This document shows positions 44,679 to 54,514 of a DNA stretch of 64,000 nt, piece by piece. The notes below the pieces were generated by a model, which saw only the letters and a list, made by a program, of their open reading frames with translations, was not told where the DNA came from and searched no databases. The first letter of the stretch is position 1; each line of letters begins with the position of its first letter. Both the position numbers and the translations under genes were made by a program. The stretch comes from Eutrophomonas brisbanensis (lineage in GTDB: Bacteria; Pseudomonadota; Gammaproteobacteria; Burkholderiales; Eutrophovitaceae), in NCBI GenBank assembly GCA_038141705.1, contig JAYQIQ010000004.1:1178001-1242000 (forward strand), written 5' to 3'.

Positions 44679-45803
44679 TCAGCCGTCGAAAAATTCCTTC
44701 ACCTTATCCATCCACGATTTAGCCTTCGGATTATGATGAGGCATGTCTTCGCTACTGATATCTTCAAGTTCTGCTAATAGCTCCCGTTGTCGCTCAGTCA
44801 GGTTTACGGGTGTCTCGACAACCACGTGGCACATCAAATCTCCAAAGGTGCTGCTTCGTACCCCTTTGACGCCTTTGCCGCGGAGTCGGAACGCTCGACC
44901 GGTTTGAGTTTCGGGTGGTATTTTAAGTTTCGCAGAGCCATCAAGGGTGGGTATGGTTATTTCGCCTCCCAAAGCGGCGGTGCCAAAACTGATGGGCATC
45001 TCGCAGTGGAGATCATTACCATCTCGAGAAAAGACATTGTGTGGTTTGATTTGAATTACAACGTAAAGGTCACCAGCCGGGCCTCCATTCACGCCTGCTT
45101 CACCCTCTCCTGATAGTCTTATTCGGTCACTTTCATCAACCCCCGCAGGAATTTTTACCGACAGCGTCTTCTGTCGCTTTATTCTGCCTTGCCCATGGCA
45201 GTCTCCACATGGAGTTTTGATAACCTTACCGCTTCCGTGACAGTCGGGACACGTTTGAGCTATCGAAAAGAAACCTTGGCTCATTCGGACCTGACCTTGT
45301 CCTCGGCAGGTTCCGCATGTAACTGGCTCCGTTCCAGGTTTGGCTCCTTTCCCAGAGCATGTTCCACATGTTTCCATCGCGGGCACGCGAATTTTTATTT
45401 CGGTACCACGTGCAGCATCCTCGAGCGAAATATCGAGGTTGTAGCGTAAATCTGCTCCCCTATAAACGTTTGACCGACCACCAGATCGGCCGCCGCCAAA
45501 GATATCCCCAAATATGTCGCCAAATGCATCGGAAAATCCTCCGAAGCCAGCGCCCCCAGCTCCCATTCCGGCAGATTGGTCTACACCGGCATGGCCGTAC
45601 TGATCATAGGCTGCGCGTTTTTGAGGGTCTGATAAAACTTCGTATGCTTCTTTGACTTCCTTGAATTGTTCTTCTGCTTTTGCGTTGTCTGGGTTTTTAT
45701 CTGGATGGTATTTCATCGCTAGTTTCCGATAGGCTTTCTTCAGATCGCCATCGGCTACATCCCGATTTACACCTAGGACTTCGTAAAAATCTCTTTTTGC
45801 CAT
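44679..45803 (-). CDS. dnaJ: Chaperone protein DnaJ
   Basis: 374 residues. J domain with HPD (YHPDKNPDNA), Gly/Phe linker (GFGGFSDAFGDIFGDIFGGG), four CxxCxGxG zinc repeats (CGTCSGKG, CGTCRGQG, CPDCHGSG, CGDCHGQG) and C-terminal substrate domain. Stimulates DnaK. Transcribed after dnaK with 87 bases between, which contain a weak hairpin. Confidence 0.97.
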   Translation of the reverse strand: MAKRDFYEVLGVNRDVADGDLKKAYRKLAMKYHPDKNPDNAKAEEQFKEVKEAYEVLSDPQKRAAYDQYGHAGVDQSAGMGAGGAGFGGFSDAFGDIFGDIFGGGRSGGRSNVYRGADLRYNLDISLEDAARGTEIKIRVPAMETCGTCSGKGAKPGTEPVTCGTCRGQGQVRMSQGFFSIAQTCPDCHGSGKVIKTPCGDCHGQGRIKRQKTLSVKIPAGVDESDRIRLSGEGEAGVNGGPAGDLYVVIQIKPHNVFSRDGNDLHCEMPISFGTAALGGEITIPTLDGSAKLKIPPETQTGRAFRLRGKGVKGVRSSTFGDLMCHVVVETPVNLTERQRELLAELEDISSEDMPHHNPKAKSWMDKVKEFFDG

Positions 45804-45831
45804 TTTTCGAGGAAGTTATTGCATTAAATTA

Positions 45832-45868
45832 AAATGAAAGTTGCCACGAACTCAAAGTCCGAGGCAAC
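45832..45868 (-). terminator. Possible leaky terminator between dnaK and dnaJ
   Basis: On the minus strand GTTGCC and GGCAAC flank a 17-base partly pairable loop and are followed by TTTCATTTT. A weak structure that could lower dnaJ relative to dnaK. Confidence 0.35.
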
Positions 45869-45890
45869 CCGTCAGTACCCAATATCGCGG

Positions 45891-47831
45891 TTAGCTTGCT
45901 TTCTTATCTTTCTCAACTTCTTCGAACTCTGCATCGACAACATCGCCTTCCGGTTCTGCTTTGTCAGAACCATTGGTGTTGCCCTGCTGATCCGCTCCTT
46001 GGCCACCATCTTGTTGTTGAGCGTACATTTGCTCGGCAAGTTTTTGAGAGGCGGTCGCTAACGCTTGAGTTTTGCTTTCGATATCTTCCTTGCTGCCATC
46101 TTTCAGAGCAGCCTCTGCATCTTGGATTGCTTGTTCAATGCCGGCCTTTTCTTCAGGATTAACCTTATCCCCATGCTCACTGAGTGTTTTCTTCACGCTG
46201 TGTATTAGAGAATCGCATTGATTTCTGACATCAACAAGCTCGCGCGCTTTCTTGTCCTCATCGGCATTAGCTTCCGCGTCCTTCACCATTTTTTCTATTT
46301 CTTCGTCAGACAGACCTGAGTTGGCTTTGATGGTGATTTTATTTTCTTTACCAGTTGCTTTGTCTTTCGCCGAAACATGCAAAATCCCATTAGCGTCAAT
46401 ATCAAAGTTAACCTCGATCTGGGGCATTCCTCTCGCAGCGGCCGGAATGTCACTCAAATTGAATTGGCCAAGCGACTTGTTGTCCTTTGCCATTTCTCGT
46501 TCACCTTGTAAAACATGAATCGTGACAGCGGTTTGGTTATCTTCCGCAGTTGAAAATACCTGATTAGCCTTTGTTGGTATCGTGGTATTTTTTTGGATGA
46601 GTTTCGTCATCACGCCACCGAGCGTTTCAATTCCGAGCGAGAGAGGAGTGACGTCGAGCAACAGAACGTCTTTGACATCTCCTTGTAACACGCCAGCTTG
46701 AATTGCAGCGCCCAACGCGACGGCCTCATCTGGGTTTACGTCCTTCCTCGGATCTTTGCCAAAAAAGTTTTTTACCGTCTCTTGGACTTTTGGCATTCTT
46801 GTCATTCCCCCTACGAGGATGACGTCGTTGATGTCCGACACTTTAACGCCCGCGTCTTTAATTGCGGTTCGGCAAGGCTCGATCGTTCTCGTAACCAGGT
46901 CTTCTACTAAGCTCTCCAATTTCGCTCTCGTAATTTTCACTGCAAGGTGCTTTGGTCCAGTTGCATCAGCTGTGATGTACGGGAGATTTACCTCGGTTTG
47001 TTGGCTCGAGGATAGTTCTATCTTCGCTTTTTCAGCAGCTTCCTTTAGCCGCTGCAGAGCTAGAACATCTTTGCGTAAATCAACACTTTGTTCCTTCTTG
47101 AACTCGTCGGCTAGGTAGTCTATAAGTCTTTGATCGAAGTCTTCACCTCCCAAGAAAGTATCTCCATTGGTGGATAGAACTTCAAATTGATGCTCACCAT
47201 CTACCTCAGCTATTTCAATGATCGAAACATCAAAAGTGCCACCTCCAAGGTCATATATCGCAATTTTTTTATCACCTTGTTTTTTGTCCATACCAAATGC
47301 GAGCGCTGCCGCAGTAGGCTCATTGATGATCCGCTTCACGTCGAGGCCGGCGATTCGTCCTGCGTCTTTTGTGGCTTGCCGCTGTGAATCGTTAAAGTAC
47401 GCGGGAACTGTGATCACAGCCTCAGTGACGGGTTCGCCGAGGTAATCCTCAGCGGTTTTTTTCATTTTCATCAGGATTTGTGCACTTACTTCAGGAGGTG
47501 CGCTTTGCTTACCTCTTACGTCAACCCATGCATCGCCGTTTTTAGCTTCCACAATCGCGAAAGGAGAATTCTCGATAGCTTTTTGAACCTCTGAATCCTT
47601 GAATCGTCTTCCGATCAGCCGCTTCACAGCAAATAGCGTATTTTTAGGATTGGTTACCGCCTGCCTTTTAGCCGGAGCTCCAACCAAGACCTCGTTCTCC
47701 TCGGAGTACGCAACAATCGATGGGGTGGTTCTCCCGCCCTCAGCGTTTTCAAGCACCTTAGCCTTTCCACCGTCCATAACTGCGACGCATGAATTTGTGG
47801 TGCCTAAGTCAATACCAATGATTTTTCCCAT
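45891..47831 (-). CDS. dnaK: Chaperone protein DnaK (Hsp70)
   Basis: 646 residues. Actin-fold ATPase with IIGIDLGTTNSCVAVMDGG, IAGLDVKRIINEPTAAALAFG, IYDLGGGTFDVSIIEI, then the linker LLLDVTPLSLGIETLGG, substrate domain, and an acidic tail ending in EEVEKDKKAS. Q/G-rich stretch before the tail (QQQDGGQGADQQGN) is usual. Middle gene of grpE-dnaK-dnaJ. Confidence 0.98.
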   Translation of the reverse strand: MGKIIGIDLGTTNSCVAVMDGGKAKVLENAEGGRTTPSIVAYSEENEVLVGAPAKRQAVTNPKNTLFAVKRLIGRRFKDSEVQKAIENSPFAIVEAKNGDAWVDVRGKQSAPPEVSAQILMKMKKTAEDYLGEPVTEAVITVPAYFNDSQRQATKDAGRIAGLDVKRIINEPTAAALAFGMDKKQGDKKIAIYDLGGGTFDVSIIEIAEVDGEHQFEVLSTNGDTFLGGEDFDQRLIDYLADEFKKEQSVDLRKDVLALQRLKEAAEKAKIELSSSQQTEVNLPYITADATGPKHLAVKITRAKLESLVEDLVTRTIEPCRTAIKDAGVKVSDINDVILVGGMTRMPKVQETVKNFFGKDPRKDVNPDEAVALGAAIQAGVLQGDVKDVLLLDVTPLSLGIETLGGVMTKLIQKNTTIPTKANQVFSTAEDNQTAVTIHVLQGEREMAKDNKSLGQFNLSDIPAAARGMPQIEVNFDIDANGILHVSAKDKATGKENKITIKANSGLSDEEIEKMVKDAEANADEDKKARELVDVRNQCDSLIHSVKKTLSEHGDKVNPEEKAGIEQAIQDAEAALKDGSKEDIESKTQALATASQKLAEQMYAQQQDGGQGADQQGNTNGSDKAEPEGDVVDAEFEEVEKDKKAS

Positions 47832-47893
47832 ACTATCTATCCTTATCTAAAATTATTTCTATGTGCTTTAAATTGGGTTCGTTTTTAACAATT

Positions 47894-48484
47894 TCAAGCT
47901 TGATTTTTCTTCGAGACGCTGACCATGGCTGGTCTGATCAAGCGATCATTTAACTCGTAACCTTTTTGGAAAACGTTGATGATGGAGTTTTCTGGCGCAT
48001 CAGATTCGAGAGCTGCCATCGCTTGATGACGGTGAGGATCGAGAATTTCCCCTACCGGGTTAATTTCCTTAATGTTGAATTTCTCAAAAACTGCTTGTAA
48101 TTGCTTAAGAGTAAGTCCAACACCGTCTTGAAGTGATTCAGTGGTTACCGTCTCAAGCGCGAGGGCTGCTTCTAAGCTATCGCTAACAGCTAACAGTTCC
48201 GTCGCGAGGCGTTCGACTCCATACTTATGAGCATTTCTTACATCGATCTCAGCTCGCTTCCGTACATTTTCTGTCTCAGCTTTTGCCCTCAGCCATTCTT
48301 CTTTAAGTTTTTCGTTTTCAACGCGGAGCGCCTCAACTTCATCCGTGGCTGTGGGTTCGGTTTGTTCTTTTTCAATGTCGTTCGTGGGAACAGAATCCTC
48401 CGTGGTATTACTGCCTTCAACCGGTTTTATGTCATCATTACCGGGTAAGTCTTCGGTATCAAATTTTTTGTTATCAGTCATCAA
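47894..48484 (-). CDS. grpE: Nucleotide exchange factor GrpE
   Basis: 196 residues. Acidic disordered N-terminus, long coiled coil (EVEALRVENEKLKEEWLRAKAETENVRKR, residues ~50-80) and the beta domain with INPVGEILDPHRHQAM and YELNDRLIRPAMVSVSK. Releases ADP from DnaK. First gene of the chaperone cluster, with a sigma-32-like promoter just upstream. Confidence 0.96.
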   Translation of the reverse strand: MMTDNKKFDTEDLPGNDDIKPVEGSNTTEDSVPTNDIEKEQTEPTATDEVEALRVENEKLKEEWLRAKAETENVRKRAEIDVRNAHKYGVERLATELLAVSDSLEAALALETVTTESLQDGVGLTLKQLQAVFEKFNIKEINPVGEILDPHRHQAMAALESDAPENSIINVFQKGYELNDRLIRPAMVSVSKKNQA

Positions 48485-48516
48485 TCTACGAGCCTAAGAA
48501 CTATAAATAACAGGGT

Positions 48517-48544
48517 ATCTTGGGCCGGTTGGGTAAATTTCAAG
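48517..48544 (-). promoter_or_regulatory. Sigma-32 (RpoH)-like heat-shock promoter of grpE-dnaK-dnaJ
   Basis: On the minus strand CTTGAAA (48544-48538) and CCCAAGAT (48524-48517) with 13 bases between, close to the CTTGAA / CCCATnT consensus, ~33 bases before the grpE start. Confidence 0.6.
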
Positions 48545-48625
48545 GTTTTGAAGAAAGAAATATTAATTTTTAAGCGTTCTTGCAGTCGTAAGATTGACAG
48601 CAACCTCAAGGGTCGAAAAAAGGTT

Positions 48626-49213
48626 ATGTTTTTTATAAATAAGTTATTGAATTGTTGTGTATTTTTTAGTTTTTTGGCTTTTTCTCAAAGTTCGCTCGCA
48701 GAGCTTAAAGTAAATTCCAATGTCAGCAGTTATTGGATAGATGGGCAATCGGCCTTAATTTTGAGCGCTCAGATGCGCTCGTTAGGGCCTCTGGGAGTGG
48801 ATGGTGAAAAACATCCCGCCATCACGAAATGGAAAATTCAATGGAGGCTGAAGCATGCTGAGTTGCCTGATGCGTGCTCAGTCGACAAGTCACTCGTTAT
48901 CCTCGGGCTTACTCATACCCGGCCTCGTTGGAAGGGGGAAAACTCGGGCAGCGAGCTGCTAAAGAAGCGATGGGCTAAATTCGAAAACGCGTTGGAAAAA
49001 ATCGAGTCCTTTCATTATGAGAATGCCTTGAGTGCAGCCAAAAAGATTCAAGCGGCATTAGCTCAAGTGGGGACCTTTCCGACGTGTTCGCAGCTTGTTG
49101 AGAGCACGAACCAACGTGCAAATGAGATCCTAAAAAAATACAAAGATATACAGCTTGACTACGATATCAACAAAAAGTACGGGGAGCTAGATGGATTGAC
49201 GCTTCTGCAGTAG
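48626..49213 (+). CDS. Secreted DUF922 protein with degenerate zinc-peptidase motif
   Basis: 195 residues from ATG 48626 (AAAGG upstream), giving a clean signal peptide ending SLA. The rest follows the DUF922 pattern: SYWIDGQSALILSAQMRSLGP, ITKWKIQWRL..C, TRPRW, LKKRWAKFENALEKI, CSQLVESTNQRANEILKKY and DYDINKKYG. Active DUF922 proteins carry HExGH and a final HG; here the first is IESFH (126-130), keeping the Glu and second His only, and the last His is Tyr185. It is probably an inactive periplasmic relative. Partner and role unknown; its neighbours grpE and hemH give no clue. Confidence 0.75.
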   Translation: MFFINKLLNCCVFFSFLAFSQSSLAELKVNSNVSSYWIDGQSALILSAQMRSLGPLGVDGEKHPAITKWKIQWRLKHAELPDACSVDKSLVILGLTHTRPRWKGENSGSELLKKRWAKFENALEKIESFHYENALSAAKKIQAALAQVGTFPTCSQLVESTNQRANEILKKYKDIQLDYDINKKYGELDGLTLLQ

Positions 49214-49234
49214 CTGGTTGTAGAGATAGAGAGG

Positions 49235-50334
49235 TTACTTTTCTGCCCCTCTCGAGAGAGCTTCTGATCTGCTAGTCTGGGCGCGTTTTTGGATTTCTTC
49301 GTCTGACTCATCTGGAAGCCAGGTGCTTATATTTTCAAGTGCAATTTTTTCCAGCGTGTCTATCCACTTGTGGCTGTCGTTTAAACAAGGGATGTAGTGA
49401 AACTCTTGACCGCCGTGCTGCAAAAACTCCGAGCGATTCTCCATGTTTATTTCCTCGAGGGTCTCGAGGCAATCGGATACAAATCCCGGACAAAAGACGT
49501 CGATTCGTCTTGTATTATCTTTTCCGAGTTCTTGCATTGTTTCAATCGTATAAGGGCGTAACCATTCTGCTTTTCCAAACCGCGATTGGAAGGTGGTCTT
49601 GATTTGCTCTCTCGGAATTCCAAGTTTGTCTGCCAAGAGTCGACTAGTTTTATAGCACTCGCAGTGATACGGGTCCCCTTTTTTAAGCTGAAGGACGGCA
49701 CGCCGTGGTAGGACAATACAAGCTTATCCGGCTTGCCATTTTCACCCCAGTAACCTTGAACTCTATCCGCGAGTGCTTCGATGTACAGAGGGTGGTCATG
49801 GAAGTGTTTGACGTACCTGACCTCGGGGATATTGCGCATCGTTTGGAGTTCTGAAAACACGCTATCTACAATACTTGCAGTTGTGCTGGAGTTGTAGTGT
49901 GGGTACAACGGTAGTACTAAGATTCGATCGCACCCATTCGAACGCAGTTTGCTCAATGTCTCGCTTATGGAGGGGCTGCCATAGCGCATTGCATGCGTGA
50001 CCATGACGCCCTTATGCCCCGAGTTTTCGATGCGCTTTTGAAGGAGCGCGGTTTGCTGTTCCGTGTGGATTCTGAGCGGAGATCCTTCGTTTGTCCAAAT
50101 CGCAGCATATTTCTCAGCGGATTTCTTGGGGCGCAAGTTAAGGATAATTCCATTCAAGATAAGCCACCAAACTAACCTGGGGATCTCAACTACTCTCCTA
50201 TCGGATAAAAACTCTTTTAGATATTTTTTGAGAGCAGTTTTTGTTGGGGCATCTGGGGTCCCCAGATTTACGAGTAATACACCGATTTGTGATATCGCTC
50301 CATGTTCGTATGGTGGTTCTTTAGACAGGGCCAT
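49235..50334 (-). CDS. hemH: Ferrochelatase, frameshifted
   Basis: Last step of heme synthesis. Restoring one base in the run TCCCCTTTTTT at 49674-49684 joins the two parts (F-S-L-K-K-G-D-P-Y-H-C-E-C-Y) into ~366 residues. Motifs: VLLVNLGTPDAP, catalytic His in VMVTHAMRYG, LPLYPHYNSSTTASIVD, SYHGVP, FQSRFGKAEWLRP and VFCPGFVSDCLETLEEI. Start ATG 50334 lies 16 bases after the hrcA stop on the same strand, so hrcA-hemH are one unit; a longer start at 50400 would overlap hrcA. Confidence 0.92.
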
Positions 50335-50350
50335 AGATTCGTCTTTGTGA

Positions 50351-51370
50351 TTACTTTTGTGATAGCGCCCCGGACAGTAGGCGAGCAGTGATGTCCACAA
50401 TGGGTATTACTCGCTCATATGCCATGCGAGTAGGCCCGATTACGCCCAATGTTCCAACGACTTCTCCGTCAACCTCGTAGGGGGCAGTGACTACACTACA
50501 TTCATCTAACGGTACCAATCCAGATTCTCCACCAATGAAGATTTGCAATCCGGGTGCGTCATTTCCAAGATCTAAGAGTTGTAAGATTCCCGACTTTTTG
50601 TCGAACATATCAAAGAGCGTTCTTAGACTTTGCATATTTGTTGAGAGATCTTGAACTCTCAACAAATTTCTCTCGCCAGATACTACGTAAGTTTGATCGC
50701 TAGCATTTGCTGTTTCTTGTCCAGCCGAGACGGCAAGCGTCATAAGTTCGGTCATGCTCTCTTTCAGTTGCCTTAATTCATTTCTCAAGCGAGACTTGAT
50801 GTCGTCAAATGTCATCCCAGCGTAGTTTTTGTTTAAGAAGTTCGCAGCCTCTACTAGTTCGGAATCCGAAAAGTTTCTGTCGCTGAAGAGGATCTTATTT
50901 TGAACATCGCCATCTGGAGTGACGACAATAAGGAGCAATTTTTGATTTGAGAGTTTGACAAATTCAATATGCCTGAACGCGACTGAAGTTCTCGCTGGTG
51001 TTTTGACGACCCCAGCAAAAGACGTAAGGTCGGACAGCAGTTGCGAGGCGGTGGCGACGAGCTTGGTGGTCGTGTCCGGCTGAAACTGATCTTCTAGTTG
51101 AAGCACTTCGTTTGAGTCTAAAGGCTGCACCGTTAACAAGGAGTCAACAAAAAATCTGTATCCCCGTGGTGTTGGTATTCTGCCGGCCGAGGTGTGAGGG
51201 CTAGCAATGAATCCCATTTCTTCCAGGTCAGACATGATATTCCTGATGCTCGCAGGGCTGAGCTCAAGCCCCGAGAATTTCGCAAGGGCTCTCGACCCCA
51301 CTGGTTGTCCGTCGGATATGTGGCGCTCGACAAGGGATTTTAAGAGGATCTTTGCTCTTTCATTCATCAT
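50351..51370 (-). CDS. hrcA: Heat-inducible transcription repressor HrcA
   Basis: About 340 residues from ATG 51370 (an in-frame TTG at 51388 is possible). Winged-helix N-terminus: RAKILLKSLVERHISDGQPVGSRALAK and SPASIRNIMSDLEEMGFIASPHTSAGRIPTPRGYRFFVDSLL, followed by the GAF-like domain and VVGTLGVIGPTRMAYERVIPIVD. Represses chaperone genes by binding CIRCE elements. No CIRCE repeat is visible in this window, so its targets (perhaps groESL) are elsewhere. Confidence 0.95.
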   Translation of the reverse strand: MMNERAKILLKSLVERHISDGQPVGSRALAKFSGLELSPASIRNIMSDLEEMGFIASPHTSAGRIPTPRGYRFFVDSLLTVQPLDSNEVLQLEDQFQPDTTTKLVATASQLLSDLTSFAGVVKTPARTSVAFRHIEFVKLSNQKLLLIVVTPDGDVQNKILFSDRNFSDSELVEAANFLNKNYAGMTFDDIKSRLRNELRQLKESMTELMTLAVSAGQETANASDQTYVVSGERNLLRVQDLSTNMQSLRTLFDMFDKKSGILQLLDLGNDAPGLQIFIGGESGLVPLDECSVVTAPYEVDGEVVGTLGVIGPTRMAYERVIPIVDITARLLSGALSQK

Positions 51371-51412
51371 GCTTTTCTGCGACTTCAATATAAAATAAAA
51401 GTTTTAGGGTTT

Positions 51413-51426
51413 TCAATTTAAATTGA
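51413..51426. promoter_or_regulatory. Perfect 14-bp AT-rich palindrome in the hrcA-nadK intergenic region
   Basis: TCAATTTAAATTGA reads the same on both strands and sits in the 94-base divergent gap between hrcA and nadK, next to a CATAAT -10-like sequence for nadK. Candidate operator, but low base complexity weakens the case. Confidence 0.35.
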
Positions 51427-51464
51427 GATCATAATACACTGGATAACAAGAAAATCGTGGGGCC

Positions 51465-52331
51465 ATGGTCGTATTCAAAAAAGTAGCGTTGGTAGGAAAA
51501 TATAAAAGCGTCGACATTGCAAAACCAATGCAGGCGGTCGTAGGTTTTCTGCGTGAGAGAAAAATAGATGTTGTAATGGAAGATCAGACGTGCGCCCAAC
51601 TAAACCTTAGTGATATCGAGAGTGGACCATTGGGGGATATTGTCAAAGAAAGTGATCTTGTCGTTGTGTTGGGCGGCGATGGGACGATGTTGGGAGTCGC
51701 CGGTGTGGTGGCTGAGGCTAATCGTGCTCCGCTCTTGGGCATCAACCAGGGGCGTTTGGGTTTTTTGACGGACATATCCGTTGAAACGATGCTCGATAGT
51801 TTAAATGCTGTGATCTCTGGTGAGTTTGAGATAGACGAACGCCTTATGCTTAAGGTCAGACTGGAAGAGCGTGCTCATCCCATAATCTATGCCCTAAATG
51901 ACATATCCGTTAGCAAGGGGCAGAGCGGTAGTCTCATGGAGATGGAAGTTACCATCGACTCGAAATTAGCATACCGTTTAAGAGCTGATGGTTTGATCGT
52001 TGCTACTCCCACTGGGTCTACTGCATATGCACTCTCGGCTGGTGGTCCAATATTAGATCCGTCACTCAGCGCGATATCTCTAGTTCCCGTCTCCCCCCAC
52101 ACATTATCCAACCGCCCCATCGTCATTCCTGGTGAGTCTTCTGTGGAGATAACTTTGACTGAGGGAATTGATGCCCGTATGCATGTCGACAGCCACACGC
52201 ATCTCGATGTTGGTATGGGAGCGAGAATCTTAATTAGTCGCGCTGAGAACCCGCTTCGTCTGATTCATCCCCAGGGGCACGATCATTTTCGGACACTTCG
52301 AGAGAAATTACGCTGGGCGAGCCTACTTTGA
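51465..52331 (+). CDS. nadK: NAD kinase
   Basis: 288 residues. Makes NADP from NAD. Hallmark GGDGTMLGVA (catalytic Asp), NQGRLGFLTD, and DGLIVATPTGSTAYALSAGGPI. Divergent from hrcA, 17 bases before recN; the same hrcA/nadK/recN neighbourhood occurs in many gammaproteobacteria. Confidence 0.96.
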   Translation: MVVFKKVALVGKYKSVDIAKPMQAVVGFLRERKIDVVMEDQTCAQLNLSDIESGPLGDIVKESDLVVVLGGDGTMLGVAGVVAEANRAPLLGINQGRLGFLTDISVETMLDSLNAVISGEFEIDERLMLKVRLEERAHPIIYALNDISVSKGQSGSLMEMEVTIDSKLAYRLRADGLIVATPTGSTAYALSAGGPILDPSLSAISLVPVSPHTLSNRPIVIPGESSVEITLTEGIDARMHVDSHTHLDVGMGARILISRAENPLRLIHPQGHDHFRTLREKLRWASLL

Positions 52332-52348
52332 TTTTTTTTTGATCTGAA

Positions 52349-54008
52349 ATGTTATTGCGTCTATCGATCAAGGACTTTGTACTTATTGAAGAGCTCGACT
52401 TGGATCTTGAGTCGGGTTTCACGGCGATTACCGGTGAAACAGGCGCTGGCAAGTCGATCATTTTGGGTGCGATAAACTTAATAATTGGTGGCCGAGGAGA
52501 TTCTTCCGTTGTTAGATCGGGCGCATCGAAAACCGAAATCTTCGCGGAGTTCGAGGTGTCTCTAGCTAAAGAGGCTAAGTTATACCTCGGGCAAAATGAC
52601 TTGCTTGATGATGATGTATGCATAGTTCGTCGTTCGGTTGATTCGAAAGGACGCTCCAAGGCTTGGATCAACGGCACTCCTGTTTCGATGAAACAACTCA
52701 AGGAGGTGGGGGAACTTCTTCTTGATTTATATGGGCAACACGAACATTACTCGTTGCTTCGTCCCGCAGTTCAGCGGGCCATACTTGATCGCCATGCTGA
52801 AGCCATAGAGCTTTGTGAGCTTGTTAGTAGTTCTTGGAAATCCTGGAAAGAGACAAAAGAATTGCTCGATCGCGCGCTCGTTGATCAGGAAAACTATGCA
52901 GCTCGGTCGCGTCACTTGGAGTCAACCCTCAGCGATCTCTCCGAGCTGAAATTTGATATTGGGGAATGGTCAGTAACGCTTGATCGTCACAAAGTCATGG
53001 CAAATTCCAATGGTCTTATTCAGAATCTTGGAGCTGCGTTTGATCTTTTCTCGGGTCCGGATAGCGCTTTGCTGGATCAGATTCGAAAGGTGAAAAGCCA
53101 AATAGCAGTGGCTACTGAATATGATTCGTCATTGTCTGATATTGGCAAAGAAGTGGAATCGTTGGATATCCAGGCGCAGGAGTTGCAGAGGAGTATTCGT
53201 AATTATCTTGATCGGATCGAGAGTGACCCTCGAGCCTTGGAGGATCTCGAGTCGCGGATTGCTGAAGTACAGAGGTTATCAAGGAAGCATGATGTTAAGC
53301 CAGAGGAGATCCCCGCGTTTTTTGCTCGTGTGACCGAGGAGCTTGATCGACTAAAGTCGCAGTCTGATCTTGAGAGTCTACGGCAGTCAGAGGAGGAAAA
53401 AAGGGGAATTTAATCGGGTTGCCTCGCAGTTATCCGCTGTGCGTCGAAAAGCTGCTTCGCAACTTGGCAAGCTCATAGAAGAAAAAATGCAGAGTCTGTC
53501 TCTCGCTGGAAGCAAATTTAAAATTGAGCTTACTCCGATTGACTCTCCTGGACCTCATGGTAGCGAGCGGGTGTCCTTTCAGGTTTCGATGAATCCAGGC
53601 TCACCCTTAAATGACCTTTCCCAAGTCGCATCGGGCGGTGAATTATCAAGAATTTCCCTCGCTATTCAATCTGTGTCAGTCGCTCACACCTCAGTATCTA
53701 CTATGATCTTTGATGAGGTCGATTCTGGTGTCGGTGGCGCGGTAGCGGAGACCGTTGGAAGGTTGCTGAGAAGCACGGGGTTCGAAAGACAAACCCTCTG
53801 CGTGACCCATCTTCCGCAAGTGGCTGCGGCCGCAAATCAACATTGGCGTGTTGCAAAGGGAAAGTCGAAAGATGCGGTGCTTACTGAGGTCTCGGTTTTA
53901 GCTGATTCAGATCGAGTTGAGGAGGTGGCCCGGATGTTAGGTGGTTTACGGATAACAGATGAAGCACGAGCCCATGCGTCGTCATTGCTTCGCGAGCTGA
54001 ACAACTAG
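52349..54008 (+). CDS. recN: DNA repair protein RecN, frameshifted
   Basis: SMC-like ATPase for double-strand break repair. Removing one base from the A6G4 run at 53397-53406 gives 552 residues, the E. coli length being 553. Walker A ITGETGAGKSIILGAI near residue 29, long coiled coil in the middle, signature QVASGGELSRISLAIQ and Walker B TMIFDEVDSGVGG in the second part. The junction reads Q-S-E-E-E-K then G-E-F-N-R. No LexA box is seen in the 17 bases before it. The stop overlaps the convergent fur stop in CTAG. Confidence 0.92.
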
Positions 54009-54439
54009 TTCTCGTCGATTTTCCTCGAGCAATTTTCCTCCTGGCAGTCTGCGTATATTTGCAGGGAGTGGCCTAAGATCTTAAAGTTACGCGAGCGCGC
54101 GACTTTGAGTTGCCGCTTCTCTATTTCCTCGTCATAGAATTCTTCTACGTGCCCACATTGATTGCAAACAATATGATCATGGTGCTCTCCGTGATCCAGC
54201 TCGTAGACAGCTTTTCCAGACTCGAAGTGATGTCTCACAAGAATTCCAGCCTGCTCGAATTGGGTTAGCACTCGATAAATCGTTGCGAGCCCAACGTCCA
54301 TATCCTCGCTCACAAATTGTTTATAAATGTCTTCGGCAGATAAATGCCGTTGATCGGACGACTCAAACAAGTTCAATATCTTTATTCGGGGGAGAGTGGC
54401 TTTTAGTCCTGCCTTTTTAAGATCATCAGGAGTTTTCAT
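54005..54439 (-). CDS. fur: Ferric uptake regulator Fur
   Basis: 144 residues from ATG 54439; a longer frame to 54493 is not supported. Winged helix with SAEDIYKQFVSEDMDVGLATIYRVLTQFEQAGI, metal-binding HHFESGKAVYELDHGEHHDH, and cysteine pairs CNQCG (92, 95) and 132/137. Represses iron-uptake genes. Divergent from bamE, as in Pseudomonas. Confidence 0.96.
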   Translation of the reverse strand: MKTPDDLKKAGLKATLPRIKILNLFESSDQRHLSAEDIYKQFVSEDMDVGLATIYRVLTQFEQAGILVRHHFESGKAVYELDHGEHHDHIVCNQCGHVEEFYDEEIEKRQLKVARSRNFKILGHSLQIYADCQEENCSRKIDEN

Positions 54440-54514
54440 TAATATACTGCCTCGAGTTTTCTTGTATGGTATGCGTAATTTAACACTTAACAACCGGTTC
54501 CTATAAATTCAAAG

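Noticed and set aside
48485..48625. CIRCE operator upstream of grpE
   Set aside because: No TTAGCACTC/GAGTGCTAA repeat or near match; a sigma-32-like promoter is seen instead.
52332..52348. LexA box before recN
   Set aside because: The 17-base gap has no CTG-N10-CAG pattern; any SOS control would have to act from upstream of nadK.
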